Shown here: piece by piece, positions 7,803-16,568 of the stretch
Layout: each line of letters starts with the position of its first letter
How positions within the stretch are numbered: the first letter of the stretch is position 1
IMG/VR virus record: IMGVR_UViG_3300024999_000029
Coordinates: 186,001-250,000 of that record
Length of the DNA: 64,000 nt
Direction: 5' to 3' (one strand)
From: a virus
Notes under the pieces: model-generated
What the model was told of the DNA's origin: nothing
Seen by the model: only the letters and a program-made list of their open reading frames with translations
Database searches by the model: none
Program-made: the position numbers and the translations under genes

Positions 7803-8459
7803 TTATTTCCTCCTATTTTCTTCTCTTATCACATAAGGTTTAGATAATAACTCTTCATTTTTCCATCCTATTTTTAATCTATATAAAATAGTTTTTGAGT
7901 TTAAGCCATATTCTCTTCCCCACTCTGATGCTGTTTTAGTTACTCCATTTATAGTTATAATGTGATTTGTTCTTCTATTGTTTCCTTGTGTTAAATGGTC
8001 TGCCCATCTGCAATTGCTTGGCTCATAATTTCCATTAACGTTTATTCTGTCAATTTCCAAATCATCTCTATAACCATTTTGTATTGCCCAATTATAAAAA
8101 TTTACAAAGTTAGTCAACCATTCATCACATATTTTTATTCCTCTGTCACCATAGTTTTTATAATTAACGTTATAGTTTTTATAACACCTTTGTCTCATAA
8201 GCCTCCAAATATTATAAATTCTACTATTCGTCATTTTGTGAGTGCCTTGTGTGTTGTTGTGATCATCTAATATCTCTTTTGCTAAACAGCCGCAACTTTT
8301 AGTGTTTTTTGATACCACTTCGTTTGCTCCTATTTTTTTCTCGTTCCCACATTCACATAACCACAGCCATTGAACCCTACCATATTTATTGTTTTCAACT
8401 CTTTTAATAGCCGTTAATCTTGCAAATTTCTGACCTGTCAAATCATTAAATTTAGGTAT
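7803..8459 (-). CDS. HNH-type homing endonuclease, probable AUA start
   Basis: About 218 residues. The N-terminus (PKFNDLTGQKFARLTAI) and WLCECGNEKK...SCGC are the domain that precedes HNH nucleases in many phages. The nuclease core has WRLMRQRCY, NYGDRGIKICDEW and DRINVNGNYEPSNCRWA (about 95-170). A C-terminal helix-turn-helix-like repeat follows (ASEWGREYGLNSKTILYRL). No ATG, GTG or well-placed TTG opens the frame. GGAGG is eight bases before an ATA codon at 8459-8457, which I take as the start; an in-frame TTG at 8474 overlaps the ribosome-binding site. It sits between a cell-wall gene and dNMP kinase. Confidence 0.8.
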   Translation of the reverse strand: MPKFNDLTGQKFARLTAIKRVENNKYGRVQWLWLCECGNEKKIGANEVVSKNTKSCGCLAKEILDDHNNTQGTHKMTNSRIYNIWRLMRQRCYKNYNVNYKNYGDRGIKICDEWLTNFVNFYNWAIQNGYRDDLEIDRINVNGNYEPSNCRWADHLTQGNNRRTNHIITINGVTKTASEWGREYGLNSKTILYRLKIGWKNEELLSKPYVIREENRRK

Positions 8460-8477
8460 ACCTATGACCTCCAAATT

Positions 8478-9116
8478 TTATATTTTATCTTTTAAAATAT
8501 ATACCTCTAATTTCCTTACTCCAAAATCCATTGCATCTGAGTTATTTTTCATATATACATCAATACAATTATTTTTTATTGCTCCGCCTCTATCTTCTGT
8601 AATAAATATACCTTCATTTGGATAATCCTTAAAATATGGTATATATATTTTTGTCCCAAATGGTATTCTTCTTCCAGCTGCTATTGTACGCCATTCCCTA
8701 ACCTTTTCCCCCGATGCAGTAATTCCATATGATGGGCTACTAGGATATTTTTGACAAGATTCATAAGATAAATCATAAGCAGTGACTTTCATTTTACATT
8801 TTTCAATCACTTCGTATCTATCAAATCCACCTCTCGATGCTAATTTTGTTTCTTTTTGTTTTATATTTTGCTTTATTGGAATAGGTTTAATTTCTTCAAC
8901 TTTAGGTGTGTTTACAACTTTTTTAGTTTCAATATTTGACTTAGATTTTGGAATTGCATTTATTTTTTCTATACCACTTTTAATACTTTGGAAAATTAGT
9001 AATAATACTGCTGTTAAAATGAGAATTACTATAAACGAAAATCTTTTCAATTTACGTATGTTGACTTTATATTTTCTGTTTGTTTTGAGAGATTTAAATA
9101 TCAGTTTTTTTAACAT
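8478..9116 (-). CDS. Membrane-anchored 3D-domain protein, probable cell-wall hydrolase
   Basis: A 212-residue protein. A basic N-terminus precedes one membrane span (about 27-46), then a Lys- and Pro-rich linker and a C-terminal 3D domain (about 110-210) with the family's conserved pattern KMKVTAYDLS, GITASGEKVREWRTIAA, PFGTKIYIP and ITEDRGGAIKNNCIDVYM, including its aspartates. The 3D fold is a double-psi barrel found in lytic transglycosylase-like and resuscitation-type proteins; SPbeta carries a comparable protein (YorM, from memory). It has its own consensus promoter at 9143-9171, unusual in this operon, so separate expression is likely. Confidence 0.8.
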   Translation of the reverse strand: MLKKLIFKSLKTNRKYKVNIRKLKRFSFIVILILTAVLLLIFQSIKSGIEKINAIPKSKSNIETKKVVNTPKVEEIKPIPIKQNIKQKETKLASRGGFDRYEVIEKCKMKVTAYDLSYESCQKYPSSPSYGITASGEKVREWRTIAAGRRIPFGTKIYIPYFKDYPNEGIFITEDRGGAIKNNCIDVYMKNNSDAMDFGVRKLEVYILKDKI

Positions 9117-9142
9117 TGATTTTACTCCTTCCTTCGTGTTAA

Positions 9143-9171
9143 ATTATACATGAAACATTTACTAGTGTCAA
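9143..9171 (-). promoter_or_regulatory. SigA-type promoter of the 3D-domain gene
   Basis: TTGACA (9171-9166), a 17-base spacer and TATAAT (9148-9143) are a perfect match to the housekeeping consensus. An AAAATATAAAA box lies at 9178-9188, six bases upstream of the -35, the position of an UP element. Confidence 0.85.
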
Positions 9172-9201
9172 TAACTATTTTATATTTTAGTTTATTGACT
9201 T

Positions 9202-9870
9202 TTAGATTATTATTCTTTCAAAATCTAATGTTTCAGTATCTATTATCCAACCTCTTAATTCATTTCTTTCATGCCTACAAGCACAGTTAAATACCATTGT
9301 ATTACCTATTTTATCAACTCCTGCTGCTTCATGTATATGCCCACATAACCATATTTTAGGTTGTTTTTCTTCTATTAGTTTTCTTATACTCTTGCTGCCA
9401 ACTTCCCGACCATCCGAACACTTATCTAAACATTTATATGGAGGATCGTGAGCAACTACAATTGATTGATTATCTATCTGCAATTTGCTTAATTCATAAG
9501 CTATTTTATTTTCATTAGCTTCTCTATTAGTTGTAAATGGCGTAATATGTACTAACTCAAACGGTACTAAAAATTGTTTTGTATAATGGCAATTTGGTAA
9601 ATATCTTAAATCATAACTATCTGCTTCCATCCAGTCGTCGTTTGATAGGATGAACTGTGTACGATATTTATCTGACTGTAATATATTTAGTATATCGTCT
9701 AAATCTTGTTTTTGTTTTTTACCAAACTCAATCAATGTTCCTCCCCAATTTTTTCCACCAATATCTCCACATATTATTAATTCATCTACGTCTGAGTTTT
9801 CAAGAAATTCTTTAAGATTACGTGCTATTATTTTATTTCCATGTATATCACTTGTCGCAAAAATTTTCAC
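9202..9870 (-). CDS. Metallophosphoesterase (YfcE-like phosphodiesterase)
   Basis: A 222-residue calcineurin-like phosphoesterase. Metal-binding motifs are in order: DIHGN (8-12), CGDIGG (about 35-40), SNDDW (about 74-78, the GNHD-equivalent block), AHDPPY and GHIHEA (about 177-182). Substrate unknown; phage members act on phosphodiesters or nucleotide 2',3'-phosphates. It overlaps no neighbour; the upstream gene ends two bases before its start region. Confidence 0.8.
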   Translation of the reverse strand: MKIFATSDIHGNKIIARNLKEFLENSDVDELIICGDIGGKNWGGTLIEFGKKQKQDLDDILNILQSDKYRTQFILSNDDWMEADSYDLRYLPNCHYTKQFLVPFELVHITPFTTNREANENKIAYELSKLQIDNQSIVVAHDPPYKCLDKCSDGREVGSKSIRKLIEEKQPKIWLCGHIHEAAGVDKIGNTMVFNCACRHERNELRGWIIDTETLDFERIII

Positions 9871-9871
9871 T

Positions 9872-10243
9872 TTATCGCCCCTTCATAGTATTTAAATCGA
9901 AATTATTATAATATGATTCTTTAATTTCTTCAAACTTTTCATTAAATTCTTTTACAAAATCAACATAAGAAAATCTCATTATAGTAAATTCAACATCATT
10001 TAACCAATACTCCCAAACAATAAACAATTTATTCATTACTCTCCATGCAGTAAGATGTAATTCTATACCTTCTCCCTCAAGATAAATTCTGTTTACTTGG
10101 TTATCATTGTATTCTTGCTCAAATGTCAGTAAATTCTTCATATCTTTTATAAAATCAGAAAGATAACTTACTGTAAATGTCTTGTCCTTTATTGTAAAAT
10201 CTAGCCATCCATGTTCTATATTCTCTATTTTTATATTATACAT
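9872..10243 (-). CDS. Hypothetical protein
   Basis: A 123-residue acidic protein, mixed strands then helix, aromatic rich (WRVMNKLFIVWEYWLNDVEF). It is directly upstream of the metallophosphoesterase and very likely in the same transcript. The start follows AAGGAGG. Function unknown. Confidence 0.65.
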   Translation of the reverse strand: MYNIKIENIEHGWLDFTIKDKTFTVSYLSDFIKDMKNLLTFEQEYNDNQVNRIYLEGEGIELHLTAWRVMNKLFIVWEYWLNDVEFTIMRFSYVDFVKEFNEKFEEIKESYYNNFDLNTMKGR

Positions 10244-10265
10244 GCAACCTCCTTAAAACAGGTAT

Positions 10266-10469
10266 TTAATTACAAACTTCTAGCTTTATTTTAACTATCT
10301 CTCCGTCAGATTTTTTATAATCCGCCCACCCCAAATGCATTCTAGCCATATTCTCTTCGTTTTCATTATAGAAATAAGCATCTTTTATATTATTTGTAAA
10401 GTATATTTGATTGCCATTCCAATATAAATATTCTCCTTCTGGATTTTTTATTACTAATAAATTAAGCAT
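10266..10469 (-). CDS. Small hypothetical protein
   Basis: A 67-residue protein beginning MLNLLVIKNPEGEYLYWNGNQ, with a strand-rich N-terminus and a Tyr-rich middle. AAGGAG is upstream. Function unknown. Confidence 0.6.
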   Translation of the reverse strand: MLNLLVIKNPEGEYLYWNGNQIYFTNNIKDAYFYNENEENMARMHLGWADYKKSDGEIVKIKLEVCN

Positions 10470-10494
10470 AAAATTACTCCTTCTCTTAATAAAT

Positions 10495-11124
10495 TCAGTC
10501 TTTTATATGTTCGTTTATACACTCCTTACAAGTTGACCTGCTACATTCACCACAAAAAATTCCTTGAGGATTCCAACCTACTCCACCACCGTGACATCCA
10601 CCCACTTCATCAACAATATCTAATTTATCCGAGTCTTCACCTGCATTTTTACATTCTTTGCATACACTTGAACTTTTTATTGCTTCAGATTCAAAACAAC
10701 ATTGACATATATTCTTCTTATAATAATCATTATACCCATATTTATCTTTACAAGTTTCACATAGTGTTTTTAACCATCTACCCTTAGTTCTTAACTTTCC
10801 ATGTTCACCACAAATTTCACAAACATCATAACTTTTTTCTTCATATTTATGAACTATTTTATTAGCATCACCATAATAAGAACCAATATAAAAACACAAA
10901 GTCCCATACTTTTCTTTAATTTGTAAAACTCTTAGTGTGTTTATATCTTCATAAATACTTTTATAATATTCGTCTAATTCTTTACATAAATCATATATAA
11001 GTTGAAACCAACCATCATTGCACTCACAGGGATAACCAAATCCTAATTTTTCGTCATCCCATGCGTTACGTGCTTCAAACCAAGAAAAGCCTTGCATAAT
11101 TTTATTTTCTAATTTTTGATCCAT
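10495..11124 (-). CDS. Cysteine-rich zinc-binding hypothetical protein
   Basis: A 209-residue protein. An N-terminal half with WFEARNAWDDEK, a CNDGW segment and a regular helical region is followed by a C-terminal half with repeated CxxC pairs (CEICGEHG, CETCKDKYG, CQCC, CKEC, CGECSRSTCKEC). At least two zinc sites are likely. I do not recognise a catalytic motif; an RNA- or DNA-binding or adaptor role is plausible. Confidence 0.7.
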   Translation of the reverse strand: MDQKLENKIMQGFSWFEARNAWDDEKLGFGYPCECNDGWFQLIYDLCKELDEYYKSIYEDINTLRVLQIKEKYGTLCFYIGSYYGDANKIVHKYEEKSYDVCEICGEHGKLRTKGRWLKTLCETCKDKYGYNDYYKKNICQCCFESEAIKSSSVCKECKNAGEDSDKLDIVDEVGGCHGGGVGWNPQGIFCGECSRSTCKECINEHIKD

Positions 11125-11215
11125 TATTGACCTCCAAATAATGCATTCTACAAGCCATTTTAAGCCACTTTTATTTGATAGCCTGTATGATTTAACCTGC
11201 CGAAAATAGTTACAA

Positions 11216-11297
11216 TTAATGATTTATTTCCTTTCTAATTTTTTCAATTAAATCTTTAATAATAACTGCTTTTTTATAGGTTTCATTAAAAATACAT
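11216..11297 (-). pseudogene. Possible frameshifted mini-gene
   Basis: A strong AAAGGAG precedes an ATG at 11297, but the frame stops after three codons (ATG TAT TTT TAA). Removing one base of the TTTTT run restores 26 codons (MYFNETYKKAVIIKDLIEKI...) to a stop at 11216. This may be a single-base insertion in a real small gene, programmed slippage, or chance. The rest of 11125-11331 holds no other gene. Confidence 0.3.
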
Positions 11298-11331
11298 AGA
11301 CTATCTCCTTTTAATCAAAGTAATGTTTTAA

Positions 11332-11481
11332 TTAATTTTCATCTTCTATAAGAACATACCTATAAGATTCAATTATAATTATACCTTCTGAACTTTCTCT
11401 TTCAACTTCTTTTATTATTTTATATTTTGCTTCTTCAATAAGAAGTGTATCTCCTACATTTACAACATGCATTTCATCCAT
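11332..11481 (-). CDS. Small hypothetical protein
   Basis: A 49-residue acidic, strand-rich ORF (MDEMHVVNVGDTLLIEEAKYKII...). An in-frame GTG at 11493 is an alternative start. Ribosome-binding signal only moderate (AGGTG). It resembles a small SH3-like or KOW-like barrel, but that is a guess. Confidence 0.5.
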   Translation of the reverse strand: MDEMHVVNVGDTLLIEEAKYKIIKEVERESSEGIIIIESYRYVLIEDEN

Positions 11482-11521
11482 TTTTCTATTCACCTAACTT
11501 TCAATCAAAGAAATATTTCTT

Positions 11522-11680
11522 TCATATTAATTTTCTACCACACATAGGACAGTAATTAATAATAATATCTCTAATTACATAATCCCTATCGCTAATTATA
11601 AGTTCCTCATTTTCTATTCCTATTTTATTATCCCATAAAAACTTAAAATCTTTATTTTTATCATCGCAATATTTACACAT
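11522..11680 (-). CDS. Small zinc-ribbon protein (MCKYC family)
   Basis: A 52-residue protein with CKYC at the N-terminus and CPMCGRKL at the C-terminus, forming a four-Cys ribbon around an acidic loop. The 106-residue protein at 25893-26213 has the same ends (MCKYC ... CPMCGRKI) and is a longer paralogue. GGAGG is upstream. Function unknown. Confidence 0.65.
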   Translation of the reverse strand: MCKYCDDKNKDFKFLWDNKIGIENEELIISDRDYVIRDIIINYCPMCGRKLI

Positions 11681-11715
11681 AATCCCTCCATATAAAAGCA
11701 ATATTCTATTAGGGT

Positions 11716-11988
11716 TTAAAGTATTTGAAGTCCAAGTCTTTTGTAAAAAGCAATAAGATTTTCAATATTAATACTATCTTCTCTTGGTTGTGCTTCAATT
11801 TGTATTTCTTTATCATATCCAGTTTCTTTGATTTCTTTTATAACCATCTGAATAAGCTTTTTTGCATGTCCTTTTTGTCGGTATTCTGGCTCAACATATA
11901 AATTGAAAATTATAGCAGTATCGTTGGCTTCGATAAAGTAGAAACAATATCCGTATTTATTATGAATAAAGTTTTCGTTTTCTTCCAT
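11716..11988 (-). CDS. GNAT-family N-acetyltransferase
   Basis: A 90-residue compact GNAT domain. The acetyl-CoA pocket is visible as LYVEPEYRQKGHAKKLIQMVI (about 30-51, the RxxGxG/A signature), preceded by a strand and followed by IQIEAQPREDSINIENLIAFYKRLGLQ, the usual C-terminal Asn/Tyr block. It is shorter than most GNATs (about 140) and lacks the first helices. Substrate unknown; phage GNATs can modify host proteins. Confidence 0.75.
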   Translation of the reverse strand: MEENENFIHNKYGYCFYFIEANDTAIIFNLYVEPEYRQKGHAKKLIQMVIKEIKETGYDKEIQIEAQPREDSINIENLIAFYKRLGLQIL

Positions 11989-11991
11989 ACG

Positions 11992-12243
11992 TCATGTCAT
12001 CCATACTTTAAACGAACCTTTTGACGGTCTATTAGCAGTCATATATACGCCTTCACCAGCACCAAATTCTAACTTACTATCATCTGTACCTTTTGGATAG
12101 TATCGCATATTACATTCACTTACTACTTTTACTTCTCTTCCATATTCTTCTCTCACTGCACAAACAAAATCTTCTGTGGTTTTATACTCTGATTGTTTAC
12201 CAACAATCTCATTAGTTGGTTGTAATTGCATTAACCCTTTCAT
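11992..12243 (-). CDS. Hypothetical protein
   Basis: An 83-residue protein immediately upstream of the acetyltransferase (three bases between). It contains MRYYPKGTDDSKLEFGAGEGVYM and a basic C-terminal tail. No family recognised. Confidence 0.6.
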   Translation of the reverse strand: MKGLMQLQPTNEIVGKQSEYKTTEDFVCAVREEYGREVKVVSECNMRYYPKGTDDSKLEFGAGEGVYMTANRPSKGSFKVWMT

Positions 12244-12296
12244 ACTTTACCCCTTCCATGCTTCATATTATTTTAAGTTTCTGATAAAAACTATCT

Positions 12297-12518
12297 TTAT
12301 GCATTAGTAATTAGCTGAACTTTTATGCTAACATAAACGTCAATTGTATCGGCATTCATTTTAACTAAATTATGTATAACGTCATAAACAAAATAAGTTT
12401 CAGAGTCTAGCTTTATTGAATCCTTTATTCTTGGAATACTATTGGCATAATATTCTGCAACTGTTTTTCCTTTATTTGTTTCAATACTTATTTCGGTTAA
12501 ATTATCATAATTTTTCAT
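12297..12518 (-). CDS. Small hypothetical protein
   Basis: A 73-residue protein. The start at 12518 has GGGAGG seven bases upstream; a longer version to 12536 would include the site. Strand-rich, with a C-terminal hydrophobic repeat (IDVYVSIKVQLI). Function unknown. Confidence 0.55.
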   Translation of the reverse strand: MKNYDNLTEISIETNKGKTVAEYYANSIPRIKDSIKLDSETYFVYDVIHNLVKMNADTIDVYVSIKVQLITNA

Positions 12519-12606
12519 ATTAACCTCCCTTTTCATAAAATAGTAATTTTATCGTAAAATACGTTTCTGAACACCTACTCCCGCAAGGGTTTCAAAAATG
12601 AATATT

Positions 12607-13926
12607 TCAAATTAACCCTAATAACTTCTCTTTTATGTTTAATTCTGGGTTTTCAATAACTAACTCCAATAATTTAGTTAAAATTGTGCCTATGTCTTTT
12701 CCTTGCTTGTATCCTAACGCCATTAAATCATGCCCATTGATAGCCAAGTCTTTAACTGTTAGCGGTTGTTTTTCATCAATGATTCTTTTGCATTCTTCTT
12801 TAAGTTTTATTATTTCACTAAAGTCATATGGTGGCTTACTGCCTTTTATATCAGCTATTTGTAATTCGAATAATAAATCTAAGTTCTCAATGCCAACTCT
12901 ATTTATAAATCTTTTTATATTGCCAGTTCTTAAATGCTCAAACCTACTCATATGTTCTTTTACCAGTGTGCTTACTCTACCTATTGTTTCATTGTCAAAT
13001 TTTAGTCTTTTTAGAACTTCTTCTGCTATATCCATACTTCTCATATGATGTTGGTAGAAGTGACCATTTCCATTTTCGTCTATTGAGAATGTTTGTGGCT
13101 TTCCTATATCATGAAACAATGCTACAAGTCTAATTATTAAATTATTAGGAATATTATTAATAACGGCTAAAATGTGGTCAAATACGTTTTTATCATGATG
13201 CTCATTATGCTGATCAAAGTCCACGCAATCATATAGTTCGGGCAAAATTATTTCCAATAGTCCAGATATTTGCAACGTAACTAATCCAAATTTAGGGTGG
13301 TCACTTAATAAAATCTTGCATAATTCATCTCTAATTCTTTCCTGACTAATATTCTTAATTAAATTTTTGTTTGTCTTAATAGCCTCAAATGTCGAATATT
13401 CAATATTAAATCCTAATTGAGACGCAAATCTTATAGCCCTAATCATTCTGAGTGCATCCTCCCCAAATCTTTTATTAGGGCTTCCTACACATTTTATTTC
13501 TTTATTTTTTAAGTCTATTTGTCCTCCAAAATTGTCAACTAGCCCTATTCTTGGATTGTAAGCAATAGCATTAAAAGTAAAATCTCTCCTTGCTAAATCT
13601 TCTACTAAACTCGTTACAAACTTTACAACTTCTGGATGTCTATTGTCAAAATATCCTTCTTCGGTTCTATAAGTGGTTATTTCAAAGGATTCGCCACTAA
13701 TTAATACTGTTACTGTTCCATGTTTTAAACCAGTTGGGATAGTGTTGTCAAAAAGTTCCATTACAACTTCAGGAATAGCATTTGTGGCTATATCCCAGTC
13801 CTTTGGCTCTCTACCTAATAAACTATCTCTTACACAGCCGCCAACTACATAAGCTTCGAACCCACCATTATTCAAAGTTTTAATTATTTCTTCTACTTCT
13901 GCTGGAAGATTTATAATATATTTCAT
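12607..13926 (-). CDS. cca: CCA-adding enzyme (tRNA nucleotidyltransferase)
   Basis: A 439-residue class II nucleotidyltransferase. The N-terminal active site has VVGGCVRDSLLGREPKDWDIAT (27-48) with the DxD metal pair at 43-45, then RRDFTFNA (about 112-119) and GEDALRMIRAIRFASQLGF (about 150-170), all hallmark CCA-enzyme blocks. An HD phosphohydrolase domain follows (ALFHDIGKP), as in bacterial Cca proteins. It would add or repair the CCA end of tRNAs, unusual in a phage and suggestive of tRNA genes or tRNA damage defence elsewhere. It abuts the HNH gene at 13929. Confidence 0.93.
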   Translation of the reverse strand: MKYIINLPAEVEEIIKTLNNGGFEAYVVGGCVRDSLLGREPKDWDIATNAIPEVVMELFDNTIPTGLKHGTVTVLISGESFEITTYRTEEGYFDNRHPEVVKFVTSLVEDLARRDFTFNAIAYNPRIGLVDNFGGQIDLKNKEIKCVGSPNKRFGEDALRMIRAIRFASQLGFNIEYSTFEAIKTNKNLIKNISQERIRDELCKILLSDHPKFGLVTLQISGLLEIILPELYDCVDFDQHNEHHDKNVFDHILAVINNIPNNLIIRLVALFHDIGKPQTFSIDENGNGHFYQHHMRSMDIAEEVLKRLKFDNETIGRVSTLVKEHMSRFEHLRTGNIKRFINRVGIENLDLLFELQIADIKGSKPPYDFSEIIKLKEECKRIIDEKQPLTVKDLAINGHDLMALGYKQGKDIGTILTKLLELVIENPELNIKEKLLGLI

Positions 13927-13928
13927 AT

Positions 13929-14753
13929 TTAAACTTCTCCTTTATATCTAAATTCTTTAAAATACATTACTTCTGCTTCTTTTCTTATTTTAACAGCTTC
14001 TTCAAAACTATTAAAATATCCTAAATGTATTCGTTCACCATCAATACATATTCCTGAGTGCCAATCTCCTCTTTCTTTTACAAAACGAACACCAGTTACA
14101 CCACTTGTATTATGTTTTCTTAATCCTTTATTTTGTTCATTTTGACTTCTGGTTGAAGACCTCAAGTTTTTATACAAGTTGTTTAATTTATTTCCATCTT
14201 TATGATCTACCTCTAATTCTTTTTCATCAATATTTAATATTAATGAATGTAAATGTATAAAATTACCCTTATAGTTATTTGTTGCAACATATCCATTATC
14301 TTTTAAATACCATTTAATATCTTTTATTAAATTAATATATTTTAAGTCTATTTTTGTTCTTGCTATTTCTTGGCTTTGGTAATCATATAAAACAATTTCT
14401 GCATAATTCTCATATGTAATTATTTCATTATTATCATGAATAGTCCTATCGAAGATAAAACCAAATTGGTTCATTTGAGATATATGTTTTTTACATAAAT
14501 ATATAGAATTTTTATATAAATATAAGCTTTTATCTCCACAAATTTCACAAAATTTCCAACTATCATTAAAATTCAGTCTTGCACTTTTTCCTTTTATTTC
14601 AATTGCTTTCTTATCATATTCTTTTGCGGCTTCTAATTCATCCTCAAAATAACCTACATAATATCTTTTATTTTTATAAAAAACATGTACAACCCATTTG
14701 TTATAAGGATAGTACCATGTCACTCCTCTATATTGAGATTTTTTATCACTCAC
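13929..14753 (-). CDS. AP2/HNH homing endonuclease
   Basis: A 274-residue protein with an N-terminal AP2-like DNA-binding domain (YRGVTWYYPYNKWVVHVFYKNK... GYFEDELEAAKEYDKKAIEIKG, about 8-57), a CxxC pair (about 69-72), an HNH nuclease core (HLHSLIL ... LEVDHKDGNKLNNLYKNLR, about 167-200) and a second AP2-like unit (TGVRFVKERGDWHSGICIDG...). This is the standard free-standing homing nuclease plan. It is wedged between cca and the nucleotidyltransferase, sharing one base with the latter's start. Confidence 0.88.
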   Translation of the reverse strand: MSDKKSQYRGVTWYYPYNKWVVHVFYKNKRYYVGYFEDELEAAKEYDKKAIEIKGKSARLNFNDSWKFCEICGDKSLYLYKNSIYLCKKHISQMNQFGFIFDRTIHDNNEIITYENYAEIVLYDYQSQEIARTKIDLKYINLIKDIKWYLKDNGYVATNNYKGNFIHLHSLILNIDEKELEVDHKDGNKLNNLYKNLRSSTRSQNEQNKGLRKHNTSGVTGVRFVKERGDWHSGICIDGERIHLGYFNSFEEAVKIRKEAEVMYFKEFRYKGEV

Positions 14754-15754
14754 TAAAAATACCTTCCTTCATAAATACTAATAATCAAATCATTTATTGC
14801 TTGAAAATCTGGATTATCTGGTAATACTGTATGTTGGCAAGCATATTTAAATTTATTTTCATATTCATCAATTATTTGAAATATTTGATCATAATTATAT
14901 TTTCCATTTCTAATTTCCAATAAAAAATCTTTATCATTTTCCCTGTATGTATTAACACCTTCTCCTTCTAGTATTTCTGAACCCATTATTAATAACCTAA
15001 TTAAATGCATAGAATGTTTCAATAATCCCTCGGTTGATTTCTTCCTATTTCTATGATTTAATTTGGAATAATCCTTAATTACATTACTCATCTCTGAATA
15101 AACGCACTTCAAATCTCTCAAAGGATAATGTTTAAGATCAATATCTATAAAAATCTCAGTTTCAAAGTCTTCTTTTTTTGAATCAGCAATGTATAGATTA
15201 ATTTGCTCTCCTGTAAATTCGGCATAATTTCTTTGTAAATGCTCCATTTGAGTCTTAATGCTGTTCAAAATGTGCTTTTCTTTTTCTGGTTGAGGGTATT
15301 CATCTCTAGCCAACGCATTCTGAAGTCTTCTAAGTTGTGCCATTGCGTATCCACCAAAGCTATGTATTGCTCTTTTAGATAAAAACAAATCGAGATTATC
15401 TCTTAGTAACTTTCCCTCTTCGGTTATCATAAATAAATGTTCTGGTTTAGTACCTAATATTTCAATTGTATTTGGATTACAATTCAATAGTAAGCCAATT
15501 ATTTTTCTCAAAGCATAAATAGTAGTATCAGTAGCTTGGTTTTCAAATACTTCAAAATTAGACAATCCTAAAACATCTTGTTTTCTTTCCAATGTGATGC
15601 CCCTTATGTCTAAATCAGACGTTTCAACGTCAGTTCCATAAGCATGAGAACCACCAACTGTTAGAAGTAATATATTATCTTTTAAATGCTCGTTTGTTCT
15701 CAAAAAATCATATTGTTCAGATATTAATAGTTCCTTTATTTGTTCTGTGTTCAT
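14753..15754 (-). CDS. Predicted nucleotidyltransferase (YcgL-like, COG3541 type)
   Basis: A 333-residue protein of the DNA-polymerase-beta superfamily. The active site is GGSHAYGTDVETSDLDIRG (34-52): a GS motif followed by a DxD pair. The C-terminal part is helical. Stand-alone members of this family are common in large phages; proposed roles include tRNA or protein nucleotidylation, none certain. Its place beside cca suggests an RNA-end or tRNA-related task. Confidence 0.8.
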   Translation of the reverse strand: MNTEQIKELLISEQYDFLRTNEHLKDNILLLTVGGSHAYGTDVETSDLDIRGITLERKQDVLGLSNFEVFENQATDTTIYALRKIIGLLLNCNPNTIEILGTKPEHLFMITEEGKLLRDNLDLFLSKRAIHSFGGYAMAQLRRLQNALARDEYPQPEKEKHILNSIKTQMEHLQRNYAEFTGEQINLYIADSKKEDFETEIFIDIDLKHYPLRDLKCVYSEMSNVIKDYSKLNHRNRKKSTEGLLKHSMHLIRLLIMGSEILEGEGVNTYRENDKDFLLEIRNGKYNYDQIFQIIDEYENKFKYACQHTVLPDNPDFQAINDLIISIYEGRYF

Positions 15755-15792
15755 AATTCACCTCCAAATTTTAAATCAATTAATGTTTTTGC

Positions 15793-16053
15793 TTAAATTT
15801 CTTTTAATATATAAGATTCTATATCATCTAATATTTCAAATTGCCATTCAGAAAAATCATTATGTTTTCCATACCTTCTACATAAATCCACTTTTGCAAG
15901 AACAACATCTCTTTGGAAATCATCAAATTTATATTTTGTTTGCCAATCATTACAAGAAATAATAACTTCATTTATTTTACGTCTATTTCTGTCCCACCAA
16001 TCTATACCTGTAGGAACATCTAATTCTTCAAATAACTTAAATTTTTTTATCAT
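15793..16053 (-). CDS. Hypothetical protein
   Basis: An 86-residue charged protein with several Trp residues (IDWWDRNRRK) and two cysteines, probably helical. AGGAGG precedes the ATG. Not recognised. Confidence 0.6.
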   Translation of the reverse strand: MIKKFKLFEELDVPTGIDWWDRNRRKINEVIISCNDWQTKYKFDDFQRDVVLAKVDLCRRYGKHNDFSEWQFEILDDIESYILKEI

Positions 16054-16093
16054 ACTATCCTCCTAACTTATTAAAATGATGCTTTTATTTAAT

Positions 16094-16234
16094 CTAATCT
16101 TCAAATATTCTTTCAAGAACCACATCGCTACACTCCACGCATTCGTAAACAATACATTCCGCTCCATGACTATCTTGAATTGTTCCTCGCAATTCTATCA
16201 TTGGTATTGGACATCCACATTCTTGACAAATCAT
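16094..16234 (-). CDS. Small zinc-ribbon protein
   Basis: A 46-residue protein with CQECGCP near the start and CIVYECVECSD near the end, an evident four-Cys ribbon. It follows AAGGAG. Function unknown. Confidence 0.6.
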   Translation of the reverse strand: MICQECGCPIPMIELRGTIQDSHGAECIVYECVECSDVVLERIFED

Positions 16235-16270
16235 TTTTTTATCTCCTTAATTTACAATAATATCTACCTT

Positions 16271-16540
16271 TTATCGTTTTACTATATCTGTATAAATAAT
16301 TTCATCAGTATAACACTCATTATAATCATACCTTTTTGTTAAATAATAATCAAAATCACTTTCATTGAAAGCATCAAATAATGATACCGCTTCAAGATAT
16401 TTGAACGGATATTTTTCTTCTAATCGATACATAAATTCCCTTAAATTTTCTCTACCATCCTTCATTTCGGATAATAAATCTATTAAATCTAAAAACTTCA
16501 TAACTTTAATTCCAATTTCTCTACATTCTCTATATGTCAT
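16271..16540 (-). CDS. Hypothetical protein
   Basis: An 89-residue acidic helical protein with a Tyr-rich C-terminus. No motif. AAGGAG site upstream. Confidence 0.6.
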   Translation of the reverse strand: MTYRECREIGIKVMKFLDLIDLLSEMKDGRENLREFMYRLEEKYPFKYLEAVSLFDAFNESDFDYYLTKRYDYNECYTDEIIYTDIVKR

Positions 16541-16568
16541 TTTATCTCCTTATAAACCATTCATTTTA

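Noticed and set aside
12635-13048. 137-codon plus-strand ORF
   Set aside because: It is antisense to the CCA-enzyme gene, which is clearly coding; no ribosome-binding site.
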